Assembly: GCF_022009635.1 (NCBI RefSeq)
Contig: NZ_CP091716.1
Span: forward strand, 4,107,001-4,171,000
Source: Variovorax paradoxus
GTDB taxonomy: Bacteria > Pseudomonadota > Gammaproteobacteria > Burkholderiales > Burkholderiaceae_C
DNA: 64,000 nucleotides
Reading direction: 5' to 3'
Part shown: one piece after another, positions 8,385 to 17,993 of the stretch
Numbering within the stretch: the first letter of the stretch is position 1
How the letters are laid out: every line of letters begins with the position of its first letter
Position numbers and translations under genes: made by a program
Notes under the pieces: generated by a model
Told to the model about the DNA's origin: nothing
Database searches by the model: none
Seen by the model: only the letters and a program-made list of their open reading frames with translations

Positions 8385-9842
8385 TCAGCCGCCCGGTTTT
8401 GTCGTCTTGAGGCGCAAGCTGCTGAAGACCGCCGCCACCGCCGCGCAGCAGGCCGCCAGCACCAGCGCCACCACCGGGCCGTGGCCGCCGTGCGGGCTCC
8501 AGAGGCTGAAGACCGCCGCCAGCACCACGGCGCCCAGCGTCTGCCCGGTCAGCCGGGCGGTGCCCAGCATGCCGCTGGCCGCACCGCTGCGGTGCGCCGG
8601 CGGCGAAGTCACGATGGTGTGGTTGTTGGGCGACTGGAACAGCCCGAAGCCCAGCCCGCACAGCGCCATGCGCCAGGCGATGTCGGCATTGCCCGGGTGC
8701 GCCGGCAGCGCCGCCAGCAGTGCCAGCCCGCTGGCCAGCAGGGCCAGGCCGATGCCGCCCAGCAGCCCGTCGGGATAGCGGCCGATCAGCCGCCCGGCAA
8801 TGGGCGCCATGACCACGATGCCCAGCGGCCACGCCGTGATGAGCAGGCCGGCCTCGATGTGGCTGCGGCCATAGGCGTCGAGCAGCAGGAACGGCAGCGC
8901 GATGTAGGCCAGCATCTGCGCGCAGAAGGCGGCCACGGAAGTGCCCATCGACAGCGCGAACACCGGAATGCGCAGCAGGTCGATCGGGAAAAGCGGCACC
9001 GCCTGCTTGCGTTGCCGCCGCAGGTAGACGAAGCCCACCGCCAGCCCGGCCAGCAGGATGCCCCAGGCCGAGGCCTGCGAGCCGCCGGCGCCCTGCACCG
9101 GGCCTTCGCGCACGCCCAGCCGGTCCACGCCCAGGAAGACCAGCGAGAACATCAGCACGTTGAGCCCCACGTCCACCGGCGAGAAGCGCAGCCCGGCGGC
9201 CGGTGCCACCCGGTTGAACGGCAGCGCCCGCATGCCCAGCGCGAAGGTGACGATGCCCAGCGGCACGTTGATGGCGAAGAGCCACGGCCACGAAGCCACC
9301 GAAAGAATGGCCGCCGCCACCGAAGGCCCCGCCACCGACGACGTGGCGACCACCAGCGAATTCAGCGCCATGCCCTTGCCCAGTTGCGACGAGGGATACG
9401 TCAGCCGCACCAGCGCCGCGTTCACGCTCATGATGCCGGCCGCGCCCAGCCCCTGGAAGGCACGCGCCGCCGTCAGCGTGGCCAGCGAATTGGCGAAGGT
9501 GGCGGCCAGCGACGACAGCGTGAACACCGCCAGCCCCACGAGGTACACCCGCCGGTAGCCGACCAGGTCGCCCAGCGAAGCCAGCGGCAGCAGCATGACC
9601 AGCGTGGCGATCTGGTACGCATTGACCACCCAGATCGCCTGCGACGGGCTGGCCTGCAGCTCGCGCGCGATGCCCGGCAGCGCCAGGTTGACGATGGTGC
9701 CGTCGAGCACCGAAACGATCAGCCCGAGGATGATGACCAGCATCGCCCAGCGCCGCTCGCGCGGAGCCAGACCGTCGATGGGCACAGGCCCCGGTATGCC
9801 TTCGCCTGCCGGAAGCGCAGTGCCTGCGCGCACGGTGTTCAT
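8385..9842 (-). CDS. MFS transporter, DHA2-like
   Basis: A 485-residue membrane protein. The first helix holds SVLDGTIVNLALPGIARELQ, the DHA2-type motif, and the A loop is LGDLVGYRR. About 14 hydrophobic stretches follow. Its start lies 3 bases downstream of the stop of the Bcr/CflA exporter on the same strand, so the two exporters are almost certainly cotranscribed. Substrate unknown; toxin or metabolite efflux is the family role. Confidence 0.88.
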   Translation of the reverse strand: MNTVRAGTALPAGEGIPGPVPIDGLAPRERRWAMLVIILGLIVSVLDGTIVNLALPGIARELQASPSQAIWVVNAYQIATLVMLLPLASLGDLVGYRRVYLVGLAVFTLSSLAATFANSLATLTAARAFQGLGAAGIMSVNAALVRLTYPSSQLGKGMALNSLVVATSSVAGPSVAAAILSVASWPWLFAINVPLGIVTFALGMRALPFNRVAPAAGLRFSPVDVGLNVLMFSLVFLGVDRLGVREGPVQGAGGSQASAWGILLAGLAVGFVYLRRQRKQAVPLFPIDLLRIPVFALSMGTSVAAFCAQMLAYIALPFLLLDAYGRSHIEAGLLITAWPLGIVVMAPIAGRLIGRYPDGLLGGIGLALLASGLALLAALPAHPGNADIAWRMALCGLGFGLFQSPNNHTIVTSPPAHRSGAASGMLGTARLTGQTLGAVVLAAVFSLWSPHGGHGPVVALVLAACCAAVAAVFSSLRLKTTKPGG

Positions 9843-9845
9843 CGC

Positions 9846-11060
9846 TCAGGCCTGTTGCGCCCGCGCGGCGGGCTCGGAGCGCACGCCGCCCAGCGTGAGC
9901 CAGGTCAGCACGAGCGCGATCAGCGCGCCGGCGGCCATGCCGGCCACCATCGGCAGCGGACGGCCGTCGGTAAAGAGGCCCACCACCGCCATGGCCAGCG
10001 CGCCCGTCAGCATCTGCAGCGTGCCGAGCAGCGCCGAGGCGGTACCCGCGATGGCGCCGTGCATCTCGAGCGCCAGCACGCCGGTGGTCGGAATCACCAG
10101 CCCCATGAAGCCCGAGGCGATGAAGTAGAGAACGATGAGCACCCAGATGTTGTCGCCGCCCGTCGCGAAGTAAATGAACATCGCGACCATCGCCACGCCG
10201 CAGCAGACCACGCCGAACTTCACCAGGTTGACCAGCCCGTAGCGCTCGCCCAGCGAGCCGGTGAACTGCGACGCCGCGATGAAGGCCGCGGCGTTCACGC
10301 CGAAGGCCACGCTGTACATGGCGGGCGACAGGCCGTAGTGGTCGATCATCACGAAGGACGAATTGGCCAGGTAGGTGAAGAAGCCCGCCATCGCGAAGCT
10401 GCCGATGAACACGAGGCCGAGGTAGTGACGGTCGCGCAGCAGCAGCCAGTAGGCCGCGAGCGCGCTGCCCAGGCTGCTTTCCACGCGCTCGGAGGCCGGG
10501 CGCGTCTCGTCGAGCAGCTTGACCATCATGGCCAGCCCCGCCACCGCGGCGATGGTCACGGCCCAGAACACGCCGCGCCAGCCGGCGAATGCGATGACCG
10601 CGCTGCCCGCCAGCGGCGCAAGGATCGGCGACACGCTGAACACCAGCATCAGCAGCGACATCAGCCGCGCTGCGTCGGTGCCGGTGTGCAGGTCGCGCAC
10701 CACGGCGCGCGGAATCGCCATGCCGGCGGCGGCGCCCAGGCCCTGCACGAAGCGCAGCACGATCAGCGTCTGGATGTCGGTGGCAACGGCGCAGCCCACG
10801 CTCGCCAGCGCAAACAGCACCAGCCCGGCATACAGCGGCGGCTTGCGCCCGACCATGTCGGAGATCGGGCCGTACAGAAGCTGGCCCGCGCCCAGCGAGA
10901 GGAAGAACGCCGTGAGGCTCATCTGCACCGCGCCGATGTCGGCATGCAGGCTCTGGCCGATGGCCGGCAGCGCCGGCAGGTACATGTCGATGGCGAAAGG
11001 CCCGATGGCCGAGAGCAGGCCCAGCAGCAGGGCCATCTTGAAGAAAGGAGAAGAACGCAT
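9846..11060 (-). CDS. Bcr/CflA-family MFS multidrug exporter
   Basis: A 404-residue, 12-helix transporter. IDMYLPALPAIGQSL and the A-loop YGPISDMVGRKPPL are hallmarks of the Bcr/CflA drug-resistance subfamily, as is GLGAAAGMAIPRAVVRDL. The ATG at 11060 (MRSSPFFK) is preferred over an in-frame TTG at 11087, because it gives a normal N-terminus for the family. There is no strong ribosome site at either. It follows the LLM monooxygenase by 61 bases and may export a product or substrate of that pathway. Confidence 0.9.
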   Translation of the reverse strand: MRSSPFFKMALLLGLLSAIGPFAIDMYLPALPAIGQSLHADIGAVQMSLTAFFLSLGAGQLLYGPISDMVGRKPPLYAGLVLFALASVGCAVATDIQTLIVLRFVQGLGAAAGMAIPRAVVRDLHTGTDAARLMSLLMLVFSVSPILAPLAGSAVIAFAGWRGVFWAVTIAAVAGLAMMVKLLDETRPASERVESSLGSALAAYWLLLRDRHYLGLVFIGSFAMAGFFTYLANSSFVMIDHYGLSPAMYSVAFGVNAAAFIAASQFTGSLGERYGLVNLVKFGVVCCGVAMVAMFIYFATGGDNIWVLIVLYFIASGFMGLVIPTTGVLALEMHGAIAGTASALLGTLQMLTGALAMAVVGLFTDGRPLPMVAGMAAGALIALVLTWLTLGGVRSEPAARAQQA

Positions 11061-11121
11061 TGACCCGATTGTCGCCAAGCCCGCCAATCGCTGCCGGCGT
11101 GGGGTCTGCGCTCAGGCGGTG

Positions 11122-12453
11122 CTAATTCTGGGCAAAGAATCGGTTCGCCGGGCGCGGCAGGCCGAGGTTCTCGCGCAAGGTACGACCTTCGTACTCACGC
11201 CGGAAGATGCCGCGGCGCTGCAGCTCGGGCACCACCTTGTCGACGAAGGCATCGAGCCCGCCGGGCAGCCACGGGAACATGACGTTGAAGCCGTCGCTGC
11301 CTTCGGCGTCGAGCCATTCCTGCATTTCGTCGGCAATGCTCTCCGGCGTGCCGACGAAGGCCAGCCCGCCGTAGCCGCCCAGGCGCTGGGCCAGCTGACG
11401 CACCGTGAGGTTCTCGCGCCGCGCCAGGTCGATCACGCGCTCGCGCCCGCTCTGGCTGGCGTTGGTCTCGGGCACATCGGGCAGGGGCGCGTCGGGGTCG
11501 AACTTCGAGGCATCGTGGCCGAGCGCGATGGACAGCGATGCGATGGCGCTGTCGTAGTGCACCAGGCTGTCGAGCCTGGCGCGGATGGCCCGGGCCTCTT
11601 CCACCGTGTCGCCGACCACCACGAAGGCGCCGGGCAGGATCTTCAGATGGTCGCGGTCGCGGCCGATCTTCCGCATGCGGCCCTTCACGTCCGCGTAGAA
11701 GCGTTTGGCGTTGTCCAGCGTGCCGGGCGCCGAGAACACCACCTCGGCGGTCTCCGCCGCGAGCTGCCTGCCCGGCTCCGACGCGCCGGCCTGCACGATC
11801 ACCGGCCAGCCCTGCACCGGACGCGCGATATGCAGCGGGCCGCGCACGGACAGGTGCTTGCCCTTGTGGTTCAGCACGTGCAGCCGCTCGGGGTCGAAGA
11901 AACGGCCGCTCTCCGCATTGCGCTCGAAAGCGTCGTCGGCCCAGCTGTCCCACAGGCCCGTAACCACGTCGTAGAACTCGCGGGCGCGGGCATAGCGCTC
12001 GTCGTGCGCCATGTGGTCGTCGCGGCCGAAGTTCAGCGCGGCGTCGGGGTTGGAAGTGGTGACGATGTTCCAGCCCGCGCGCCCTTCGCTCAGGTGGTCG
12101 AGCGAGGCGAAACGGCGCGCGATGTGAAAAGGCTCGTCGAAGGTGGTCGAGGCCGTGGCCACCAGCCCGATGTGCTGCGTATGCTGCGCCAGCGCCGACA
12201 GCAGCGTGAACGGCTCGAACGACGTCACGGTGTGGCTGCGCTGCAGCGCCTCGATCGGCATGTTCAGCACGGCCAGGTGGTCGGCCATGAAGAAGGCGTC
12301 GAAGCGGCCGCGCTCCAGCGTCTGTGCCAGCTGCTTGATGCGCGCGAAGTTGAAGTTGGCGTCGGGCCACGCGCCCGGGTAGCGCCAGGCGCCCGTGTGG
12401 ATGCTCACCGGGCGCATGAAGGCGCCCAGCCGCAGTTGCTTGCCGGTGCTCAT
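11122..12453 (-). CDS. LLM-class flavin-dependent monooxygenase (NtaA/SnaA/DszA family)
   Basis: A 443-residue bacterial-luciferase-fold enzyme. Features of the two-component FMN-dependent NtaA/DszA branch are clear: RFDAFFMADHLAV, TTFDEPFHIARRFASLDHLS and the GRAGWNIVTT segment, then QAGASEPGRQLAAETAEVVF. Such enzymes oxidise organosulfur, nitrogen or other heteroatom compounds using reduced flavin from a separate reductase, and no reductase gene is seen nearby. The gene lies 3 bases after the CmcJ/NvfI-like gene, a strong sign of an operon. Substrate unknown. Confidence 0.92.
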   Translation of the reverse strand: MSTGKQLRLGAFMRPVSIHTGAWRYPGAWPDANFNFARIKQLAQTLERGRFDAFFMADHLAVLNMPIEALQRSHTVTSFEPFTLLSALAQHTQHIGLVATASTTFDEPFHIARRFASLDHLSEGRAGWNIVTTSNPDAALNFGRDDHMAHDERYARAREFYDVVTGLWDSWADDAFERNAESGRFFDPERLHVLNHKGKHLSVRGPLHIARPVQGWPVIVQAGASEPGRQLAAETAEVVFSAPGTLDNAKRFYADVKGRMRKIGRDRDHLKILPGAFVVVGDTVEEARAIRARLDSLVHYDSAIASLSIALGHDASKFDPDAPLPDVPETNASQSGRERVIDLARRENLTVRQLAQRLGGYGGLAFVGTPESIADEMQEWLDAEGSDGFNVMFPWLPGGLDAFVDKVVPELQRRGIFRREYEGRTLRENLGLPRPANRFFAQN

Positions 12454-12456
12454 CGA

Positions 12457-13317
12457 CTACTTGCCGGCGGGCCAGAACACGAGCGCGCGCAGCTCGATGC
12501 TGCGGCGCGGCGGCGCCTCGGGCGCGCCGGTCGGGTCTTCGAAGGCGGTGTGCGCGGTGTAGCGCGCGGTGCCGTCCTCGCGCGAGTCGTAGATCTTCAG
12601 CAGCAGCGCCTCGTCGGGCCGCAGCCGGGGGAACCAGTACCAGCGGTGCTCGGGGTTGTAGGTGAAGGAATAGGTCTCGCCGACCTTGTCGGGGTAGACC
12701 AGATCGCTCGGCACCATGTCTTGCGGCGAGATGGAGCGCGCATCGCACAGCGCGAGCGGCAGCCGCTCCACCGTGGCCAGCGGGCGCCAGAGGTTGATGA
12801 TTGCGAAGCGGTGCTTCAGGCGCTCGGCCGCTTCGTCGGGCGGCAGGTGGTCGCGCACGCGGCGCGGCGCGGACACGAAGGTCTGGTCGTTGTGCACCCG
12901 GCGCACCGGCTCGCGCAGCTCGGCCGTTCGGCGCGAGCCCTGGGCGCTGTCGCGCACGGTGTGATCGAACACCACGATCTTCTCGGCACCCGTGATGTCG
13001 CGCAGCAGCGCCTCGGACTCGCGGTAGTAGATGTCGCGGATGGTGGCGTCATGCGAGAAGTCGGCCACCGCGCTGCGGTGCGAGATCTGCGTGAAGCCGC
13101 TGCGGTCCAGCGACAGTTCATTCAGCGCCACCAGCGGGCGGCCGTCGCGGATGGCCACGCGGCGCGGCTCCAGCGTGCCCGTGACCCATGGCGTGCCGGG
13201 CGGCGGCTCGAAGGTGTAGCTGACGGGGCGGCCCTCGCCCGCCTTGAGGTAATTGAGTTCGGCCTCCACCGACGGAAGCGTGGCGGCCAGCAACTGGCTG
13301 TTCGATCCGACGCTCAT
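12457..13317 (-). CDS. CmcJ/NvfI-type oxidoreductase
   Basis: A 286-residue protein starting at ATG 13317 with GGGAG upstream. It matches the CmcJ/NvfI (GA4 desaturase-like) family: VFDHTVRD near residue 120, then RRVHNDQTF and FAIINLWRPL, followed by CDARSI and SFTYNPEHRWYWFPRLRPDE. Fungal and actinobacterial relatives take part in methoxylation or hydroxylation steps of secondary metabolism. Their bacterial catabolic roles are largely uncharacterised. It sits between an SDR and an LLM monooxygenase with small gaps, so it probably acts in the same pathway. Confidence 0.85.
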   Translation of the reverse strand: MSVGSNSQLLAATLPSVEAELNYLKAGEGRPVSYTFEPPPGTPWVTGTLEPRRVAIRDGRPLVALNELSLDRSGFTQISHRSAVADFSHDATIRDIYYRESEALLRDITGAEKIVVFDHTVRDSAQGSRRTAELREPVRRVHNDQTFVSAPRRVRDHLPPDEAAERLKHRFAIINLWRPLATVERLPLALCDARSISPQDMVPSDLVYPDKVGETYSFTYNPEHRWYWFPRLRPDEALLLKIYDSREDGTARYTAHTAFEDPTGAPEAPPRRSIELRALVFWPAGK

Positions 13318-13348
13318 TCGGCCCGGCTCCCGTTGTTTGTTGCCTTGA

Positions 13349-14146
13349 TCAAAACGGCTCCTTGAAGGGGCGCAGGTCGAGTTCCTGCGTCCATGCGCTG
13401 CGGTGCTGCACATGCAGCTGCCAGTAACTTTCGGCGATGGCCTCGAGCTGCAGCAGCCCGTCGCCGCCGGCCTGCGCCACGCGCTGCGGCGCGCCGGTGC
13501 GCAGCCGCTCGCCGTCGATGCCGCCGTCGATCACCACATGCGCCACGTGCACGCCCTGCGGGCCGAACTCGCGCGCCAGGCTCTGGCTCAGCGAACGCAA
13601 GGCGGCCTTGGCCGCGGCAAAGGCCGCGAACGGCGGCTTGCCGCGCAGCGCTGCCGTGGCGCCGGTGAACAGCAGCGTGCCGCGCCCGCGCGAGCCATCG
13701 GCCTCGAAGCTGTTGGCCAGCAGGCCGCGCAGGGCCTCGTGCCCGAAGATGAAACCGCCCAGCGCGCTGGTGCGCCAGGCCTGCGTGAACTGCTCGACCG
13801 ACAGCTCCAGCGTCGGCGCGCGCACCGCGCTCGCCGCATTGAAGATGGCCACGGTGAGCGGCCCCAGCGCCCTCGCCTTCTGCGCGATGCCGTGGATCTC
13901 GGCCTCGCTTGCCACGTCGCCCGCGAACGCATGCGCGCGCCCGCCCGACGCCGCGATTTCCGCGGCCACCGCATCGAGCTGGGACTGGGTGCGCCCGGTC
14001 AGCGCGACGATGAAGCCTTCAGCCGCGAAGCGCCGCGCCAATGCGGCACCCAGGCCGGCGCTGGCGCCGACACCGGCGATCCAGGCAACCGGCGGCGGAT
14101 CGGTTCGCGACGAAGAAACGGAGGGAGTGACGGAGGTGACAGCCAT
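13349..14146 (-). CDS. SDR-fold protein lacking the catalytic tyrosine
   Basis: A 265-residue short-chain dehydrogenase/reductase fold. The nucleotide-binding GASAGLG is intact (Gly27, 31, 33). The usual YxxxK centre reads FAAAK (Phe176, Lys180), the serine position appears to be Ala163 or Thr164, and NNAG is replaced by FNAAS. Either it is a degenerate cofactor-binding subunit or it belongs to a divergent SDR branch using other residues. It is the first gene of the SDR-CmcJ-LLM set, with 31 bases to the next start, and is divergent from the M48 protease gene. Confidence 0.8.
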   Translation of the reverse strand: MAVTSVTPSVSSSRTDPPPVAWIAGVGASAGLGAALARRFAAEGFIVALTGRTQSQLDAVAAEIAASGGRAHAFAGDVASEAEIHGIAQKARALGPLTVAIFNAASAVRAPTLELSVEQFTQAWRTSALGGFIFGHEALRGLLANSFEADGSRGRGTLLFTGATAALRGKPPFAAFAAAKAALRSLSQSLAREFGPQGVHVAHVVIDGGIDGERLRTGAPQRVAQAGGDGLLQLEAIAESYWQLHVQHRSAWTQELDLRPFKEPF

Positions 14147-14344
14147 GAGCGAGCACGAAGGCTATACCTGCGCCCCGGGGCGTGGAAGTATTCAAAAGCG
14201 ATAACCTTATTCGGTAGCTGGTCGGTGGCGCGGGCCGCTTGACGCATGCGGCGCTTCACTCCATGCGCCGCGCCCGCTACCCTATCGGCTTCCCGGACCG
14301 CTTCATAACGAAACACAGCAATCGCTTTCCAGGAGAAGTTACCG

Positions 14345-16230
14345 ATGGCTCTTGCCCGCACGATCCGCACCGATCTCTTGCGCGTGTTCGCCCTGACGCT
14401 GGTGTCGCTCTTCGCCATTCCGGCCGCGACGCTGGTCTTCACCGAATATGCCCTGCGCTCGCAGGACAGCACCTTCCTGCAGTCGATAGAAAAGCGCATC
14501 GCCGGCGACGCCCGGCTCTCGCCCGAGGACAAGGCCGAGGCCACCGCCTTCTACCGCTCGCATCCGCTCTCCAAGGCCTGCGACGCCACCGCCCCCGAAG
14601 ACAGGAACTTCCACGACAAGGTCTGCAGCCCCTATTCGATGCAGTGGCAGTTCCACTGGGCCGACCGCGCGGCAGCGTGGACCATCGCGCTCGGCGCGGC
14701 GCTGCTGGCCGCGGCGCTGGTGCTGGGCGCGCTGGCCTTCGCGAATCGAGGCCTGCGCTATGCCAGCTTCGTCGCGGGCTGGCGGCTGATGACGGTGTCC
14801 AGCGCCATCGAAGTCGTGCTGCAGGGCGCGATGCTCGTGTGGCTGTCGTTCTGGCTCACCGCCTACTTCTGGCACAGCTACTACATCAAGCTGATCGCCA
14901 TCGCAGGCATCGCCGCGGCTGCAGCAGTGTTCTATGCCGTCTACACGCTGTTCAAGAAGCTGCCCTCGGACAACGAGATCGAAGGCGAGCTGATCGCCGA
15001 AGCCGACGCGCCGCGCCTGTGGGAGCGCATCCGTCAGCTGGCCGGCCGCGTACAGACCGCACCGCCCGACCAGATCATCGCGGGCATCGACACCAACTTC
15101 TTCGTGACCGAGGCGCCCTGCGAAGTGCGCGGGCAAACACTGCACGGCCGCACGCTGTTCGTGAGCATTCCGCTGCTGCGCGTGCTCGACCAGAGGCCGA
15201 CGCGGTGCTCGCGCACGAGCTGGCCCACCTGGGCGGCGGCGACACCCGCAGCAGCGCGGCGCTCGGCCCCAAGCTGCTGCAGTTCGACCAGTACACTTGG
15301 AAGATGCGCGGCGCCGGCCTGACCATCGTGGCGCACTACCTGCTGCGCCTGTACCGCATGATCTTCGCGTTTGCCCTCGCACGCGACAGCCGCGAACGCG
15401 AGCACAAGGCCGACCGCGTGGCCGCGGGCCTCACGGCGCCGAGCGCCATCGTGCAGTCGCTGATCAAGATTTCCGCCTACGCCAGCTACCGCAACGACGT
15501 CGAGCGCGAACTCTTTGCCCAGAACCGCCAGCACGACGGCGCACTGGGCATCGCAGGCTTCGTGGCGGCCGGGCTGCCGCCGTACGCAGGCTCGGACGCC
15601 TTCATCGAGGCCATGAAGACGGCCGGCGTTCCGCATCCTTACGACAGCCATCCGCCGCTGCTGGAGCGCATGCGCAACGTGGGCCACCATGTGCCCGAGA
15701 GCGCCTACGGCGCCATCGTCGCTACGGCCCCGCAAGCCTCATGGGCCGACTTCATCGAGACCGCCACCGCCATCGAGCAGCGCATGTGGAGCGAGTACGA
15801 GCAGCGCTTCGTGCAGAACCACGAACTCAGCCTCGCCTACCGCTACGAGCCGGCCACCGAAGAAGAGCGCGAGGTGGTGCTGCGCCACTTTCCACCGATC
15901 GGCTTCGCGCTGAAGAACGGCAACCGCATCGACGTCAGCTACGCCGGCCTGCATCCGAGCGCCGAGGGTGCCGCGCCGATTCCGTGGGACGAGGTCAAGG
16001 GCCTGACCTACAAGGACAGCAGCTTCGGCGACACCCTGATCGTCACCCACCACGACAAGCGCACACTCGGCGGCGCGCGCACCACCAAGGTCAAGCTGGG
16101 CGGGCTGGGCAAGCAGAAAGAACACTTCAAGGCCGCGGCCGGCCACTACTGGCAACGGCACCAGGTCATGAGAGCGCAACAGCAACAACAACAGCAGCAA
16201 CCGCAGCAGGAGCAATCAACACAGCCATAA
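14345..16230 (+). pseudogene. M48-family metalloprotease with a one-base frameshift
   Basis: ATG 14345 has AGGAG upstream and encodes an N-terminal membrane helix, a second hydrophobic hairpin (about 115-205) and the start of an M48 peptidase domain to LLRVLDQ near 15192. The frame then shifts. The next frame reads EADAVLAHELAHLGGGDT, with the zinc motif HELAH at 15214-15228, and continues through EREHKADRVAAG (third zinc ligand region) to TAA at 16230. Restoring a single base near 15193 (CAGGAG rather than CAGAG) would give one protein of about 628 residues. The C-terminus has a glutamine-rich tail. It could be a sequencing error or a true null allele. Confidence 0.85.
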
Positions 16231-16282
16231 CACCGAAGCGGCAGCCTCCACAAAACCAATCCACACAACACCGGAGACAACC

Positions 16283-17581
16283 ATGAACCCCGTCGAACAG
16301 AGAACCATCTCGAAGATCAGCTGGCGGCTCTTGCCGCTGCTGATGATCAGCTACTTCATCGCCTACCTCGACCGCGTGAACCTCGGCTTTGCCGGCGCCG
16401 CCATGTCGAAGGACCTGGGCTTCACCGCGGCCGTGTTCGGCAGCGCGGCCGGCATCTTCTTCCTGGCGTACTTCCTGTTCGAGGTGCCCAGCAACATGGC
16501 GCTCGAACGCTTCGGCGCGCGTCGCTGGATCGCTCGCATCATGTTCAGCTGGGGCATCCTGTCGGCGGCGCAGGCCTGGGTGGGCGGCGCGACCAGCTTC
16601 AACATCGTGCGCTTCCTGCTGGGCATTGCCGAGGCCGGGTTCTTCCCGGGCGTGATCTTCTACATCACGCTGTGGTTTCCGGCGGCGTACCGCGCGCGCA
16701 TCGTGGGTTGGTTCATGTTCGCGATTCCGATCTCGACCGTGATCGGCTCGCCCATCTCGGGCTACATCCTGAACATGGACGGCGTCGGCGGCATGCACGG
16801 CTGGCAGTGGCTGTTCATCCTGGAGGCGCTGCCCTCGCTGGTGCTGACCTTCTTCGTGCTGATGTACCTGCCCGACGGCCCCAAGGACGCCAAGTGGCTC
16901 ACCGACGAAGAGCGCACCTGGCTGCAGCGCACGCTGGACGCCGAGCGCCAGAACCGCGAGTCGATCAACAAGATCTCGTGGAAGCAGTCGCTGCTGAACC
17001 CGCGCGTGATCGGGCTGGGCTTCGTCTACATGGGCATCACCGTGCCGCTGTACGGCCTGAGCTTCTTCCTGCCGCAGATCATCAAGGGCTTCGGCGGGCT
17101 GAGCAACGTGCAGATCGGCTTCATCAATGCGTTCCCGTACCTGGTCGGCGCCGTCGCCATGCTGTTCTGGACGCGCGCCTCCGATGCGCGCAAGGAGCGC
17201 AAGTGGTTCCTGCTGATTCCGCTGGCCTGCATCTTCGTGGGCCTGGTGCTGGCGGCGCAGACCAGCTCGCCGGTGCCCAAGATGGCCGCCGTGACGCTGG
17301 CCGCCTTCGGCATCTTCAGCGCGCTGCCCACCTTCTGGACCCTGCCCACCGCCATCCTGAGCGGCACCGCCGCCGCGGCCGGCATTGCGTGGATCAATTC
17401 CATCGGCAACCTCGGCGGCTACATCGGCCCGACGATCTTCGGCGCGCTGAAGGACAGGATGGGCAACGACATCTACGCGGTGATCTTCCTCGCGCTGTTG
17501 TCGGTGGTGGCCTTCGTGCTGGTGCTGATCATCGGCCACGATGCGCGCACCGAGCAGGCGGTGGCGCCGGGCCGGGCCTGA
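16283..17581 (+). CDS. MFS transporter, anion:cation symporter (ACS) family
   Basis: A 432-residue, 12-helix transporter. YFIAYLDRVNLGFAGAAM in helix 1 and FLAYFLFEVPSNMALERFG are typical of the ACS/phthalate-tartrate permease group, as is GIAEAGFFPGVIFYITLWFP. Members import organic anions such as tartrate, galactonate or aromatic acids. The start is ATG 16283 with GGAG 9 bases upstream. It follows the M48 gene by 52 bases and precedes a VOC-family gene by 31. Confidence 0.92.
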   Translation: MNPVEQRTISKISWRLLPLLMISYFIAYLDRVNLGFAGAAMSKDLGFTAAVFGSAAGIFFLAYFLFEVPSNMALERFGARRWIARIMFSWGILSAAQAWVGGATSFNIVRFLLGIAEAGFFPGVIFYITLWFPAAYRARIVGWFMFAIPISTVIGSPISGYILNMDGVGGMHGWQWLFILEALPSLVLTFFVLMYLPDGPKDAKWLTDEERTWLQRTLDAERQNRESINKISWKQSLLNPRVIGLGFVYMGITVPLYGLSFFLPQIIKGFGGLSNVQIGFINAFPYLVGAVAMLFWTRASDARKERKWFLLIPLACIFVGLVLAAQTSSPVPKMAAVTLAAFGIFSALPTFWTLPTAILSGTAAAAGIAWINSIGNLGGYIGPTIFGALKDRMGNDIYAVIFLALLSVVAFVLVLIIGHDARTEQAVAPGRA

Positions 17582-17612
17582 GCGCGGAAGCGCAAGGGCA
17601 CAATCCTCGCCC

Positions 17613-17990
17613 GTGACTTCCACCACACGGCCGCTCCACACCATCCTCCTGTACGCCCGCGACATGCGGGCGACGGCCGGGTTCTATTGCACGCACTTCG
17701 GGTTCGAGTCGACGCTCGAAGTCGTGGAGGGTCTGATCGAACTCCGGTCGACGAGCGGCGGTGCGAACCTGTTGATCCACCAGGCGGCAAAGAGCGTGAA
17801 GCTCGGGCAGGTCGGCGTGAAGCTGATGTTCGATGTCGAAGACATCGAAGCCTTCAAGCAGAAAAGCACGGCAAGCGGGCTGGCCTTCGGCCCCACGCAT
17901 ACGGCCAACGGCTACGCGTTCGCCAACGCGAAAGACCCGGACGGCAATCCGGTGGCCATTTCGAGCCGGGCGTTTCGCGCCGCGAGCTGA
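17613..17990 (+). CDS. VOC-superfamily (glyoxalase/bleomycin-resistance-like) protein
   Basis: A 125-residue protein from GTG 17613. The vicinal-oxygen-chelate fold is recognisable in two beta-alpha-beta-beta-beta halves: TILLYARDMRATAGFYCTHF and then VKLMFDVEDIEAFKQK, ending in ANAKDPDGNPVAISSR. Metal or ligand residues differ between subfamilies, so the reaction cannot be given. The GTG start removes an implausible N-terminal extension that would overlap the MFS gene. Confidence 0.8.
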   Translation: MTSTTRPLHTILLYARDMRATAGFYCTHFGFESTLEVVEGLIELRSTSGGANLLIHQAAKSVKLGQVGVKLMFDVEDIEAFKQKSTASGLAFGPTHTANGYAFANAKDPDGNPVAISSRAFRAAS

Positions 17991-17993
17991 TCC

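Noticed and set aside
11061..11087. Longer N-terminus for the Bcr/CflA exporter (TTG 11087)
   Set aside because: It adds nine residues outside the family's normal N-terminus and starts at TTG without a ribosome site.
14239..14344. Extension of the M48 gene's downstream frame back to 14239
   Set aside because: The in-frame extension is Arg-rich and unlike a protease. The true N-terminus lies in another frame from ATG 14345, with AGGAG upstream, and the break is a frameshift.
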